From Arthrobacter_B citreus (lineage in GTDB: Bacteria > Actinomycetota > Actinomycetes > Actinomycetales > Micrococcaceae): a stretch of 64,000 nucleotides of DNA. Within the stretch, counting starts at the first letter, position 1. The number at the start of each line of letters is the position of its first letter. The position numbers and the translations under genes were made by a program. The notes under the pieces were generated by a model. The model did not search any database. It saw only the letters and a program-made list of their open reading frames with translations, and was not told where the DNA came from. Below are positions 8,667 to 17,209 of the stretch, in pieces. The DNA lies in NCBI RefSeq assembly GCF_042429235.1, contig NZ_JBHMBA010000008.1, one strand, 5' to 3'.

Positions 8667-8708
8667 AAAGCGGGGATGGGCAGACCTGTGGTCTGCCCAT
8701 CCCGCTTT
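8667..8708 (-). terminator. Strong hairpin between binding-protein and permease genes
   Basis: A stem of about 19 base pairs (AAAGCGGGGATGGGCAGACC paired with GGTCTGCCCATCCCGCTTT, one bulged base, TGT loop) followed on the minus strand by TTTT. It sits between the dppA-like stop at 8735 and the dppB-like start at 8622. Such intercistronic hairpins usually let only part of the transcription continue, so the binding protein is made in excess of the permeases; that role is inferred. Confidence 0.8.
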
Positions 8709-8734
8709 CTAACCGTTATGGCGCGGTGCCTTGG

Positions 8735-10489
8735 TTAGGCCTGCTTGGTCCACTTGAAGGCGTTCCAGGTGACGCCGCTCTGGGTGGGGTTGTATTCCAC
8801 GTTCTCCATGGTGGAGTTGTGGGCAACGATGTCGGCGTTGGCGAAGAGGAGAACGTTGTAGACGTCCTTGGCGAGTTCCTCTTCGAGCTGGATCTTCAGT
8901 TCCTTGACCTTGTCGGCGTCGGTGGTCTGAGCGATTTCGTCCCAGATCGCGTCAACCTTCTCGCTCTTGAACTTGCCGTAGTTCTGCACGCCCTCGGAGT
9001 CGTAGATCGACTGTCCGCTGGCTACCAGGCCGGAGCCGGCCCAGCCAAAGAGTGCGGCATCCCAGGAGCCGAGCTCATCAAGCTTCTTGGTCCACTCAGC
9101 GTCGGGGGTGGAAATGATGTTGAAGCCGGCCTGGTCGCAGGAATCCTTGATCAGGGCGGTCATGTCGGCACGGACCTGGCTGGCCGAGGAGAACAGCACG
9201 CGAACATCAACCGGAGCGGTCTTGCCCGCTTCGGCCATGAGCGCCTTGGCGCCTTCGATGTCAACCTCGTCGTACTCGCTGGCGGCGGGTGCACCCTCGA
9301 GGATCTCGTCGTACTCGGGCTGCGAGGGCTGGTATTCGCGCAGGTTGACCACGGTGGCTTCCGGATCAACAGGCTTGACGAACTTGTCCACGATGTCCTG
9401 GCGGGGTACGCACTTGGAGAACGCCTGGCGTACCTTGAGGTCCTTGAACACGCCGTTCTCGGACTGGTCCAGGTCAATGTGGGAGAAGGTCATGCCGGTG
9501 CCGGTGAGCATCTCCACAGAGTCACCGATGGCCTCGATCTGGTCCTTGGTGTCGCCCGTGGGGCCGGACGGCTCGATGACGTCCACGTCGCCGTTCTGCA
9601 GCGCCTGGACGGCCTCGGTGTCTTCAATGGTCTTGAAGACGATGCTGTCGGTGGCGCCCTGACGCTCCTCGCCCCAGTAGTTCTCGTTCTTGGTCAGCGT
9701 CAGGTTTCCGCCGGCTGCGTTGTCGAGCTTGTACGGGCCGGAAGAGGGAATGAGTGCTGCATCGGGAAGCGAGGGGAGGCCTTCCGAGTAGCCCCAGCCC
9801 GTGTTCCAGAAGGTGGCAACCGGCTTCAGGGCCGCGATGTCGCCGTCCTGGATTGCTGCGATGAGTGCTTCGCCGTCGTTCTCGACGCTCAGGCCGCCCT
9901 GCTCAGCTGCAACGTGAGCCGGCATCAGCGAGCCGATCATCAGGTTTTCCCAGTCGGCGTACGGGGTCTCGTAGACGTACTCGAATTCCTTGGCACCGGC
10001 TTCGCCCTCAGGCATGTTCAGGTACTCGTAGCCGTTGTTGGAGGAGGGCTCGAAGATTTCGGCTTCACCGTCCACGACCTTGCCGGAGAAAGCGGCCCAG
10101 TTCAGCAGGACGTCATCGAAGTCGATGGGCGTGCCGTCGGACCATACTGCGTCCTCGTTGATGGTGTACTTCACGGTCAGGGGATCGTCACTGACCTTTT
10201 CGAAGGTTCCAAACTCTTCGTTGCGGATGACGCCCTCAGGGCTGTACTCCGAGAAGTTGCTGTGCACCAGGTTGTCAACGTACGTGTTGTACACGCTGTT
10301 GGACTTGGACGTTCCGCCGTTGTAGAAGTCCGGAGCCTGGCTGATGGCTACGGAAATGGACGACGCGAGGCTGGCATCCTCGGTGGTGTCGCTTTCGGCG
10401 GTTTCGCCGCCTCCGGCTGAGCCGCAGGCGCCAAGGAACAGGGCCCCCACGGAAAGTGCGGCAAGAGTTGCCGTGCGCTTTGTACGCAT
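8735..10489 (-). CDS. Peptide ABC transporter substrate-binding lipoprotein, DppA/OppA family (SBP family 5)
   Basis: A 584-residue exported lipoprotein. The N terminus has MRTKRT, a hydrophobic core and the lipobox LFLGAC followed by a Gly/Ser/Glu linker, so it would be anchored to the outer face of the membrane. The body has the family-5 pattern, including VKYTINEDAVWSDGTPIDFDDVLLN in two pieces (the WSDGTPI core is diagnostic) and a VRQAFSKC segment. I chose the ATG at 10489, which makes the signal peptide begin at the right place and has an AGGA site six bases upstream; the frame stays open to 10585 without a plausible signal peptide. It captures peptides for the permease genes downstream. 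Confidence 0.93.
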   Translation of the reverse strand: MRTKRTATLAALSVGALFLGACGSAGGGETAESDTTEDASLASSISVAISQAPDFYNGGTSKSNSVYNTYVDNLVHSNFSEYSPEGVIRNEEFGTFEKVSDDPLTVKYTINEDAVWSDGTPIDFDDVLLNWAAFSGKVVDGEAEIFEPSSNNGYEYLNMPEGEAGAKEFEYVYETPYADWENLMIGSLMPAHVAAEQGGLSVENDGEALIAAIQDGDIAALKPVATFWNTGWGYSEGLPSLPDAALIPSSGPYKLDNAAGGNLTLTKNENYWGEERQGATDSIVFKTIEDTEAVQALQNGDVDVIEPSGPTGDTKDQIEAIGDSVEMLTGTGMTFSHIDLDQSENGVFKDLKVRQAFSKCVPRQDIVDKFVKPVDPEATVVNLREYQPSQPEYDEILEGAPAASEYDEVDIEGAKALMAEAGKTAPVDVRVLFSSASQVRADMTALIKDSCDQAGFNIISTPDAEWTKKLDELGSWDAALFGWAGSGLVASGQSIYDSEGVQNYGKFKSEKVDAIWDEIAQTTDADKVKELKIQLEEELAKDVYNVLLFANADIVAHNSTMENVEYNPTQSGVTWNAFKWTKQA

Positions 10490-10601
10490 TCGTAGTCCTA
10501 ACTGGTGATGAGTCGTCAGGAACCACCATCGGCGGCTCCCCCAAAGCGGCCGTGATGACCGCCACATGTCCGAAAGACTAGCCACTATTTGTTTCCAACG
10601 T

Positions 10602-10614
10602 GCTAACTGTTAGC
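10602..10614. promoter_or_regulatory. Palindrome upstream of the peptide-binding-protein gene
   Basis: GCTAACTGTTAGC is a perfect 6+1+6 palindrome about 115 bases upstream of the binding-protein start, followed by two related half-sites (GTTAACC and GTTACC) within 20 bases. It could be an operator controlling the peptide importer. No regulator gene is adjacent. Confidence 0.35.
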
Positions 10615-10690
10615 GGATGTTAACCGATTGTTACCTGGAGCACACGGGGGAGCGGTGTGTTGAAGGTGCCGGTGGGGCGCTTAACCTGCT

Positions 10691-10718
10691 GCGGATCCCG
10701 GCTGGTGCCGGGATCCGC
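10691..10718 (-). terminator. Hairpin after the SGNH-like gene
   Basis: A perfect 12-bp stem (GCGGATCCCGGC paired with GCCGGGATCCGC, TGGT loop) begins about 40 bases after the stop of the minus-strand SGNH-like gene. There is no T-run on that strand, so intrinsic termination is not certain. Confidence 0.5.
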
Positions 10719-10759
10719 GGGTGTTTATGGATTCTGTGGTGCAGGTGGCAGGCCGCCCG

Positions 10760-11359
10760 CTAGTTCATGTCGGGCAGGTCCAGCCAGCGGTACCAGCCAC
10801 GGTGCAGGACCAGCCAGGCCATCAGGCCGTAGCCGGCCTGGCCGGGCGTGCCGCCGTTGGACGCCAGGTCGGTGCGCCACTGTTCGTGGTTGAGCAGGGG
10901 CGTGAGCGTGTCCACGTACACGTGCTTGCGCCGCGTCGTCACGTCACCGAAGGCGGCGGACAAATCGGAAAGGCGGCGGTTCCGCTCGGCATCCAGTCCC
11001 GGAGGGGGACCGACAACAAAAACCTTGATGCTCATTTGGGCGGCGCCGTCGAGGATGTTGGCCAGGTTCAGGCGGCTGCGCGCCGTCGACAGGTCCAGGT
11101 CCAGGTCACGGTCGGACAGGCCGATGACCAGCCGGTTTTCGCAGTGGTCGTCGAACCGGCGTCCCGCTTCCTGGAGCCAGCGGTTGGCCAGGGATTCCGT
11201 TCCCTCCTGGGGCGCAGCCAGTGTGTACGCCTGGACGCTCACGTTTTCGGGGGTGGTGCGGGCAAGTACGCGGCCCAGCCAGCCGAGGGCGCGCGGGTCG
11301 CCGTGCCCGGCCAGCAGCTCGTCCCCGACGGCTGCAAGCCTGATTTTGCGTTGTTCCAC
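10760..11359 (-). CDS. SGNH/GDSL-fold protein lacking the catalytic residues
   Basis: The 199-residue product aligns by eye with GDSL/SGNH hydrolases. Block I reads AAVGDELLAG where active enzymes have GDSL, block III reads GLSD where active enzymes have GxND, and block V reads GGTPGQAGYGLMAW where active enzymes have D-x-x-H-P. The nucleophile Ser is therefore Glu, the oxyanion Asn is Ser and the catalytic His is Thr. No signal peptide is visible. It starts at GTG 11359 and lies directly after kgd on the same strand, but a terminator separates them. It looks like a conserved-fold, non-catalytic protein rather than a decayed gene, since the frame is intact. Function unknown. Confidence 0.7.
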   Translation of the reverse strand: MEQRKIRLAAVGDELLAGHGDPRALGWLGRVLARTTPENVSVQAYTLAAPQEGTESLANRWLQEAGRRFDDHCENRLVIGLSDRDLDLDLSTARSRLNLANILDGAAQMSIKVFVVGPPPGLDAERNRRLSDLSAAFGDVTTRRKHVYVDTLTPLLNHEQWRTDLASNGGTPGQAGYGLMAWLVLHRGWYRWLDLPDMN

Positions 11360-11380
11360 TAGTCACCTTCTCCGGTCACA

Positions 11381-11416
11381 AAAAAACGGGGTGGGGCGCC
11401 ACCGGCGCCCCACCCC
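11381..11416 (-). terminator. Rho-independent terminator after kgd
   Basis: Stem GGGGTGGGGCGCC paired with GGCGCCCCACCCC, four-base loop, followed on the minus strand by seven T. It lies ten bases after the kgd stop. Confidence 0.9.
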
Positions 11417-11425
11417 AAACTTAGC

Positions 11426-14400
11426 CTACTGACGTTCGAAGGCCTTCTTGACAAGAATGTCCTGCTCGACGGCGTGCCGCTTGGCCGAGCCGGTTGCCGT
11501 GGATGCCGATGCCGGACGCGAGACCAGGCGCAGCGGCCGGTCCAGCTGTGCCGGCAGATTCAGGCCGATAAACGGCCACGGCCCCTGGTTGGCAGGCTCG
11601 TCCTGAGCCCAGACCAAGTCGGCGTTCGGGTACTTGGCCACGGCGGCCTGGATGTCCGCAACGGGAAGCGGGTACAGCTGCTCCACGCGGACGATGGCCG
11701 TCTTCTCGTCGCCGGTCTTCTGGCGGTTAGCCAGCAGATCGTAGTACAGGCGTCCGGAGACCAGGAGCACCCGCTCGACCGCGTTTGCGTCGAGCTCGGC
11801 GTGTTCCGGGATCACCGGCTGGAACGAACCCTGAGTGAAGTCCTCCACCTGCGTGGCCGCCGCCTTCAGGCGAAGCAGCTGCTTCGGCGTGAAGATGATC
11901 AACGGCTTGCGCGGCCGGCTGTACGCCTGGCGGCGCAGCAGGTGGAAGTGCGAGGCACCCGTGGTGGGGTTGGCAACAATCATGTTGTCCTCGGCGCACA
12001 TCTGCAGGAAGCGCTCGATCCGGGCGGACGAGTGGTCCGGCCCCTGGCCCTCGTAGCCGTGCGGCAGCATCAGCACCAGCGAGGAACGCTGGCCCCACTT
12101 CTGCTCGGCGGAGGAGATGAACTCATCGATGATGGTCTGGGCACCGTTGACGAAGTCGCCGAACTGGGCTTCCCACAGCACGAGTGCGTCCGGGCGCTCC
12201 ACCGAGTAGCCGTATTCGAAGCCCATGGCGGCGAATTCGGACAGCAGCGAATCGTAGATCCACAGCTTGGCCTGGTTCGGATCCAGCTCCGCGAGCGGGG
12301 TCCACTCGGCACCGGTGGCCCGGTCGTGGAACACGGCGTGGCGCTGCGTGAACGTGCCGCGGCGCGAGTCCTGGCCGGCAAGGCGTACGGGAACACCTTC
12401 CATGACCAGGGATCCGAACGCCGCAATTTCAGCGAAGCCCCAGTCGATGCCGCCTTCGCGGGACATCTGCTCGCGCTTCTCCAGCAGGGCCTTGAGCTTC
12501 GGGTGGACGGTGAAGCCTTCGGGGACGGCCACGTGGGCCTTGCCGATGTGGGCCAGCACCTCGGCGGAGATTGCCGTGGAAGCGGGGGACACAATGGTGG
12601 TGCCCTCTTGCTGGGACGCCGGGCGCTCCAGGTCGGAAACCGCTTCGGTGTCCTTGGTGATGACCGGCAGGGGAGAGGTCTGCGCGGCATGCGTTTCCGC
12701 GAAGACCCGCTCGAGGCGGCCCTGGTAGTCGCGCAGTGCCTGCTCGGCCTCTTCCTGGCTGATGTCGCCGCGTCCGATGAGGGACTCGGTGTACAGCTTG
12801 CGGACGGAGCGCTTGGCTTCGATCAGGCTGTACATCATCGGCTGCGTCATCGAGGGGTCGTCGCCCTCGTTGTGGCCGCGGCGGCGGTAGCAGACCATGT
12901 CGATGACAACGTCCTTGTTGAAGCGCTGACGGTAGTCGTAGGCCAGCTGCGCAATGCGCACGACCTGCTCAGGATCGTCACCGTTCACGTGGAAGATCGG
13001 TGCCTGGACCATCTTCGCGACGTCGGTGGAGTACACCGAGGAGCGCGAGGAGGTGGGCGAGGTGGTGAAGCCGACCTGGTTGTTGACCACGATGTGGATG
13101 GTTCCGCCGGTGCGGTAGCCGCGCAGCTGGGACAGGTTCAGCGTTTCCGCCACCACGCCCTGGCCGGCGAAGGCTGCGTCGCCGTGGATGAGGATCGGCA
13201 GGACGGGGAACTCATCGCCCTTGTCCAGCCGGTCCTGCTTGGCGCGCACGATGCCTTCAAGGACTGAGTCCCCGGCTTCAAGGTGCGAGGGGTTGGCGGC
13301 AAGGTAGACCTTCGTCTGGTTGCCGTTGTCCGAGGTGAAAGTGCCTTCGGTGCCAAGGTGGTACTTGACGTCGCCGGAGCCCTGGACGCTGCGCGGGTCC
13401 TGGGTTCCTTCGAACTCGCGGAAGACCTGGGCATAGGTCTTGCCGGCAATGTTGGTCAGCACGTTCAGGCGGCCGCGGTGGGCCATGCCGATGCCAACCT
13501 CTTCGAGGCCGTCGTCGGCGGCACCGGAAATCACGGCGTCCAGCAGCGGGATCAGGGATTCCCCGCCTTCCAGCGAGAAGCGCTTCTGGCCGACGAACTT
13601 GGTCTGCAGGAAGGTCTCGAAGGCTTCAGCCGCGTTCAGCTTGCTCAGGATCCGCAGCTGTTCTTCGCGGGTCGGCTTGCTGTACTTGGTTTCCAGGCGC
13701 TCCTGGAACCATTCGCGCTCTTCGGGGTCCTGGATGTGCATGTACTCGATGCCGGCGGTGCGGCAGTACGCGTCGCGGAGCACGCCGAGGATCTTGCGAA
13801 GCTTGAGCATCGGCTTGCCGCCGAAGCCGCCGGTGGGCCATTCACGGTCCAGGTCCCACAGCGTCAGGCCGTGGTTCAGGATGTCCAGGTCCGCGTGGCG
13901 GCGCTGGACGTACTCCAGCGGGTTGGTGTCCGCCATCAGGTGGCCGCGGACGCGGTAGGAGTGGATCAGCTGCTGGATACGCGCAACCTTGTTGATCTGC
14001 TCTTCTGGGTTCACCTGGATGTCAGGGCTCCAGCGGACCGGCTCGTACGGAATCCGCAGCGACTCGAAGATGTCGTCGTAGAAGTTCTGTTCACCGAGGA
14101 GCAGCTGGTGGATGATGCGCAGGAACTCGCCGCTGCCGGCCCCCTGGATGACACGGTGGTCATAGGTGGAGGTCAGCGTGATGATCTTGGAGATGGCGTT
14201 GCGGGCCAGGATCTTCTCGTTGGATCCCTGGAACTCAGCCGGGTAGTCAAGGGCGCCGGCACCGATGATGCAGGCCTGGCCCTTGGACAGGCGGGGCACG
14301 GAGTGGACCGTGCCGATTCCGCCCGGGTTGGTCAGCGAGATGGTGGTGCCCTTGTAGTCGTCCGCCGTGAGCTTGCCGTTGCGGGCCTTCTTCACGAGTT

Positions 14401-15250
14401 CTTCATAGGCGTGCCAGAACTCCGAGAAGTTCAGCGTCTCGGCCTTCTTGATGTTCGGAACCACGAGCAGGCGCGTGCCGTCAGGCTTGGGCATGTCAAT
14501 GGCCAGGCCAAAGTTTACGTGGGCGGGCTGAACGGCAACGGGCTTGCCGTCAACGACGTCGTAATAAACGTTCTGGGACGGGAACATGGCCGCTGCGCGG
14601 ATGATGGCGTAGCCGAGCAGGTGCGTGAAGGACACCTTGCCGCCGCGGGCGCGTTCCAGGTGGCTGTTGATGACGATGCGGTTGTCGATCAGCAGCTTGG
14701 CCGGCACGGCGCGAACCGTGGTGGCGGTGGGGACGCTGAGGCTGAGGTCCATGTTGGTGGCGATGGCCTTGGCCGGTCCGCGCAGGACGTTGACCTTGTC
14801 TTCCTCAGCTGCGGCGTTGCTGGGCTGCGTCTTGGGCAGCTGGGCCGGAATCGGCGTCTTCGTGTCGGACGCTTCAGTCTTGGCCTCGGCGGGCTTTGAA
14901 TCCTTGGCAGCGGAGTTGGATGCTGCCGCTTCCTTGGCGACGGGAGGCTTCCCGGACTGCTGAGTGGAAGCGGGGGACTCTCCGGAGGCCTTCGGCTTCG
15001 CGGCGTCGGCCTGCACTACGGGAAGCTGACGGGTTGCCGGGTTTGCACCCAGTTCAGTGGGAGCCGCGGAACCGTTTGCGGCAGCGGTGTTGGAGCCCTG
15101 TGCTTCCTCATCCTTGAAGGAGTCGAAGATGCTCCACCACTTCTTGTCAACCGAGTTTTTGTCCTTCAGATACTGCTCGTAGAGTTCATCGACAAGCCAC
15201 TCGTTGCCGCCGAATTCTTCCGGCAGACGGTGGTTGGATTGGTCTGGCAC
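11426..15250 (-). CDS. kgd: Multifunctional 2-oxoglutarate decarboxylase/dehydrogenase (Kgd)
   Basis: Kgd is the actinobacterial TCA-cycle enzyme in which a succinyltransferase (E2-like) catalytic domain and the thiamine-diphosphate E1 component share one chain. The 1,274-residue product has an N-terminal FGGNEWLVDELYEQY helix, an Ala/Pro/Lys-rich linker of about 110 residues, an E2-like domain ending in STYDHRVIQGAGSGEFL, and a long E1 part with MAHRGRLNVLTN, the ThDP motif GDAAFAGQGVVAETLNLS and VNNQVGFTTSP. I chose GTG 15250, where the conserved N terminus begins and a GAAGAGG site lies upstream, rather than the longer open frame to 15367. It belongs with lipoyl E2/E3 partners encoded elsewhere. 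Confidence 0.94.
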   Translation of the reverse strand: MPDQSNHRLPEEFGGNEWLVDELYEQYLKDKNSVDKKWWSIFDSFKDEEAQGSNTAAANGSAAPTELGANPATRQLPVVQADAAKPKASGESPASTQQSGKPPVAKEAAASNSAAKDSKPAEAKTEASDTKTPIPAQLPKTQPSNAAAEEDKVNVLRGPAKAIATNMDLSLSVPTATTVRAVPAKLLIDNRIVINSHLERARGGKVSFTHLLGYAIIRAAAMFPSQNVYYDVVDGKPVAVQPAHVNFGLAIDMPKPDGTRLLVVPNIKKAETLNFSEFWHAYEELVKKARNGKLTADDYKGTTISLTNPGGIGTVHSVPRLSKGQACIIGAGALDYPAEFQGSNEKILARNAISKIITLTSTYDHRVIQGAGSGEFLRIIHQLLLGEQNFYDDIFESLRIPYEPVRWSPDIQVNPEEQINKVARIQQLIHSYRVRGHLMADTNPLEYVQRRHADLDILNHGLTLWDLDREWPTGGFGGKPMLKLRKILGVLRDAYCRTAGIEYMHIQDPEEREWFQERLETKYSKPTREEQLRILSKLNAAEAFETFLQTKFVGQKRFSLEGGESLIPLLDAVISGAADDGLEEVGIGMAHRGRLNVLTNIAGKTYAQVFREFEGTQDPRSVQGSGDVKYHLGTEGTFTSDNGNQTKVYLAANPSHLEAGDSVLEGIVRAKQDRLDKGDEFPVLPILIHGDAAFAGQGVVAETLNLSQLRGYRTGGTIHIVVNNQVGFTTSPTSSRSSVYSTDVAKMVQAPIFHVNGDDPEQVVRIAQLAYDYRQRFNKDVVIDMVCYRRRGHNEGDDPSMTQPMMYSLIEAKRSVRKLYTESLIGRGDISQEEAEQALRDYQGRLERVFAETHAAQTSPLPVITKDTEAVSDLERPASQQEGTTIVSPASTAISAEVLAHIGKAHVAVPEGFTVHPKLKALLEKREQMSREGGIDWGFAEIAAFGSLVMEGVPVRLAGQDSRRGTFTQRHAVFHDRATGAEWTPLAELDPNQAKLWIYDSLLSEFAAMGFEYGYSVERPDALVLWEAQFGDFVNGAQTIIDEFISSAEQKWGQRSSLVLMLPHGYEGQGPDHSSARIERFLQMCAEDNMIVANPTTGASHFHLLRRQAYSRPRKPLIIFTPKQLLRLKAAATQVEDFTQGSFQPVIPEHAELDANAVERVLLVSGRLYYDLLANRQKTGDEKTAIVRVEQLYPLPVADIQAAVAKYPNADLVWAQDEPANQGPWPFIGLNLPAQLDRPLRLVSRPASASTATGSAKRHAVEQDILVKKAFERQ

Positions 15251-15778
15251 TGTTAATACGCCTCTTCCATGAGTTGCCTTTTGCCCTGATTGGCACCATG
15301 TCTGAGGGCTTAAAGCCTCAAAGCTCCCTGGTGCGGCCCGGCCGGTGCGCAGTGACCGAGACTTCATGCCAGTCTAGTGACAATGCGGGACAACTGGCCA
15401 ATTCCCCTTTGAGATGCGTCACGTCACAGCGGCCACGGCCCGCCAGGCCGCAAATGACGTGCCCGGCGCGTGGCGGATCCAAGGCCGCGGTGCGCCCCTG
15501 TGGCGGTGGAATCACGAACCTGTAAACTGAAAGATCTATGGACAGTTTCTCTAGGCGCCGGCCTGCAACCCGGTCCGCAGCTCCTGCGGACCGCTCGCAC
15601 AGAGCCGGCAACGCCCGAACACAGACGCCCCGAACCACTCCCGCCGCATCGGAGCCTTCCAGACCGGCCTCAGCCGATCACCCTCCGCCTGCGCGCTGCC
15701 CCGGATCTCTTCCCGGACCCGCACTGAAGCGCAGTAAACCGCGCTCCTCCCGCCCCATCCCGGCGGTGAGACTCTAAG
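15251..15778. other. Intergenic region between kgd and the CNNM-type operon
   Basis: About 530 bases between divergent genes. A -10-like TAAACT at 15523-15528 could drive the plus-strand operon. A 79-codon open frame (15538-15777) starts three bases after the likely start of that transcript and ends just before the next gene. It is Arg/Pro/Ser-rich with no domain I recognise and codon use unlike its neighbours, so I read it as leader rather than gene. Nothing else stands out. Confidence 0.4.
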
Positions 15779-17209
15779 ATGGAATGGCTTTATCTCGTTT
15801 TTGGCCTGGTGCTGATTCTCGGCACCGGCTTTTTTGTGGCCGTTGAGTTTTCACTGGTGGCGCTGGACCAGCCCACCGTGCGGCGGGCCGTGGAGAACGG
15901 CGACAAGGCAGCGGAGCCGCTGCTGCGCTGCCTGACGTCCCTCTCGACCCAGCTTTCCAGCTGCCAGCTGGGTATTACCCTGACCACGCTCCTGACCGGC
16001 TTTGTCATGGAACCGTCGGTGGGCAGGCTGCTGAAGGCTCCGCTTTCCAGCCTTGGGCTGCCCGCCGTGGCCGTGGACTCCGTGTCCGTGGTGACGGCCA
16101 TGATCCTGGCGACCTTCCTGTCCATGCTGCTGGGGGAGCTGATCCCCAAGAACATGTCGATTTCCCTGCCCTTCCGCATGGGGCGGGCACTGGCCCGGCC
16201 GCAGCTGGCCTTCACCGTGCTGTTCAAGCCGGCCATCCTGCTGCTGAACGGTTTCTCCAATAAGGTGCTGCACCTCTTTGGCTTGGAGGCCAAGGAAGAG
16301 GTGTCGGGGGCACGGACTCCCGCGGAGCTTTCCTCCATGGTCCGGCGCTCGGCCGAAATGGGAACCCTGGACCAGGGGACCGCCAACTTCCTCTCCCGAA
16401 CCTTTTCCTTTGCGGAGCGGACTGCCGCCGACGTCATGACCCCCAGAATCCGGCTCGAGACCATTGACTCGGAGCAGCCGGTGGCGGACGTCATCGAAGC
16501 GGCCCGCCGCACCGGCTATTCACGCTTTCCCGTCCTCGGGGATTCCCCGGACGATATCCGCGGCGTGGTCCACGTCAAGAAGGCCGTGGCCGTGCCGCGC
16601 GACCGGCGTGCCGATCTTCCGGCCGGAGCGATCATGAGCGAGGTCCTGCGGGTTCCCGAAACAGTTCATCTGGACAGCCTGCTGTCAGAGCTGCGCGGTG
16701 CCAATCTCCAGCTCGCAGTGGTCCTGGACGAATGGGGCGGCACCGCCGGCGTCGCAACCCTGGAGGACTTGGTGGAGGAGATCGTCGGGGAAGTCTCCGA
16801 CGAGCACGACAAGATCAAGCCGGGCGTCCTGCAGAGTGCGGCCGGTGCCTGGTATTTCCCGGGGATCATGCGTCCCGACGAAGTGTCCCGGCTGGTGCCC
16901 CTGCTGACCATCCCTGATGAAGCGGGGTATGAAACGGTGGGCGGGTACATCATGGCCGAGCTTGGCCGCATCCCGTTGACCGGAGACCGGGTGGACGTCG
17001 ACGGCGGTGTGCTGGAAGTCGAACGGATGGACGGGCGGCGCATCGACCGCGTCAGCTTTATTCCCCGGGACAACGACGACGACCCGTCGACCGCGGATGA
17101 AGGCGCACCGGCGTCCGAGGACGAGTCGGCCGCGGATGCCGCAGTCCGGCAGGCGGCCGAGAGGAAGTCGGCGGAGAAGAACGCCGCCGGCAAGGGGGGC
17201 CGGCGATGA
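15779..17209 (+). CDS. CNNM/CorB-CorC (HlyC/CorC family) membrane protein
   Basis: The 476-residue protein has the full CorB-like layout: an N-terminal DUF21/CNNM transmembrane domain with about four helices and the motifs SSCQLGITLTTLLTGF and GELIPKNMSISLP, then a CBS pair (VMTPRIRLETIDS, GYSRFPVLGDSPDDIRGVVHV), then a CorC/HlyC C-terminal domain (VLDEWGGTAGVATLEDLVEEI, GEVSDEHD). It ends in a charged, probably disordered tail. Relatives export or regulate magnesium; the haemolysin name in databases is historical. ATG 15779 lies one base after an upstream stop. The gene overlaps its downstream paralogue by four bases. Confidence 0.9.
   Translation: MEWLYLVFGLVLILGTGFFVAVEFSLVALDQPTVRRAVENGDKAAEPLLRCLTSLSTQLSSCQLGITLTTLLTGFVMEPSVGRLLKAPLSSLGLPAVAVDSVSVVTAMILATFLSMLLGELIPKNMSISLPFRMGRALARPQLAFTVLFKPAILLLNGFSNKVLHLFGLEAKEEVSGARTPAELSSMVRRSAEMGTLDQGTANFLSRTFSFAERTAADVMTPRIRLETIDSEQPVADVIEAARRTGYSRFPVLGDSPDDIRGVVHVKKAVAVPRDRRADLPAGAIMSEVLRVPETVHLDSLLSELRGANLQLAVVLDEWGGTAGVATLEDLVEEIVGEVSDEHDKIKPGVLQSAAGAWYFPGIMRPDEVSRLVPLLTIPDEAGYETVGGYIMAELGRIPLTGDRVDVDGGVLEVERMDGRRIDRVSFIPRDNDDDPSTADEGAPASEDESAADAAVRQAAERKSAEKNAAGKGGRR

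Noticed and set aside
13283..14899. Long open frame opposite kgd
   Set aside because: High GC content keeps the antisense frame open. It has no recognisable domain and a ribosome site is lacking; kgd on the other strand is certain.
15538..15777. A 79-codon open frame before the CNNM-type operon
   Set aside because: Its composition (Arg/Pro/Ser-rich), lack of any domain and weak codon bias suggest leader sequence. It starts so close to the likely transcript start that a leaderless peptide is conceivable, but I cannot support it as a gene.
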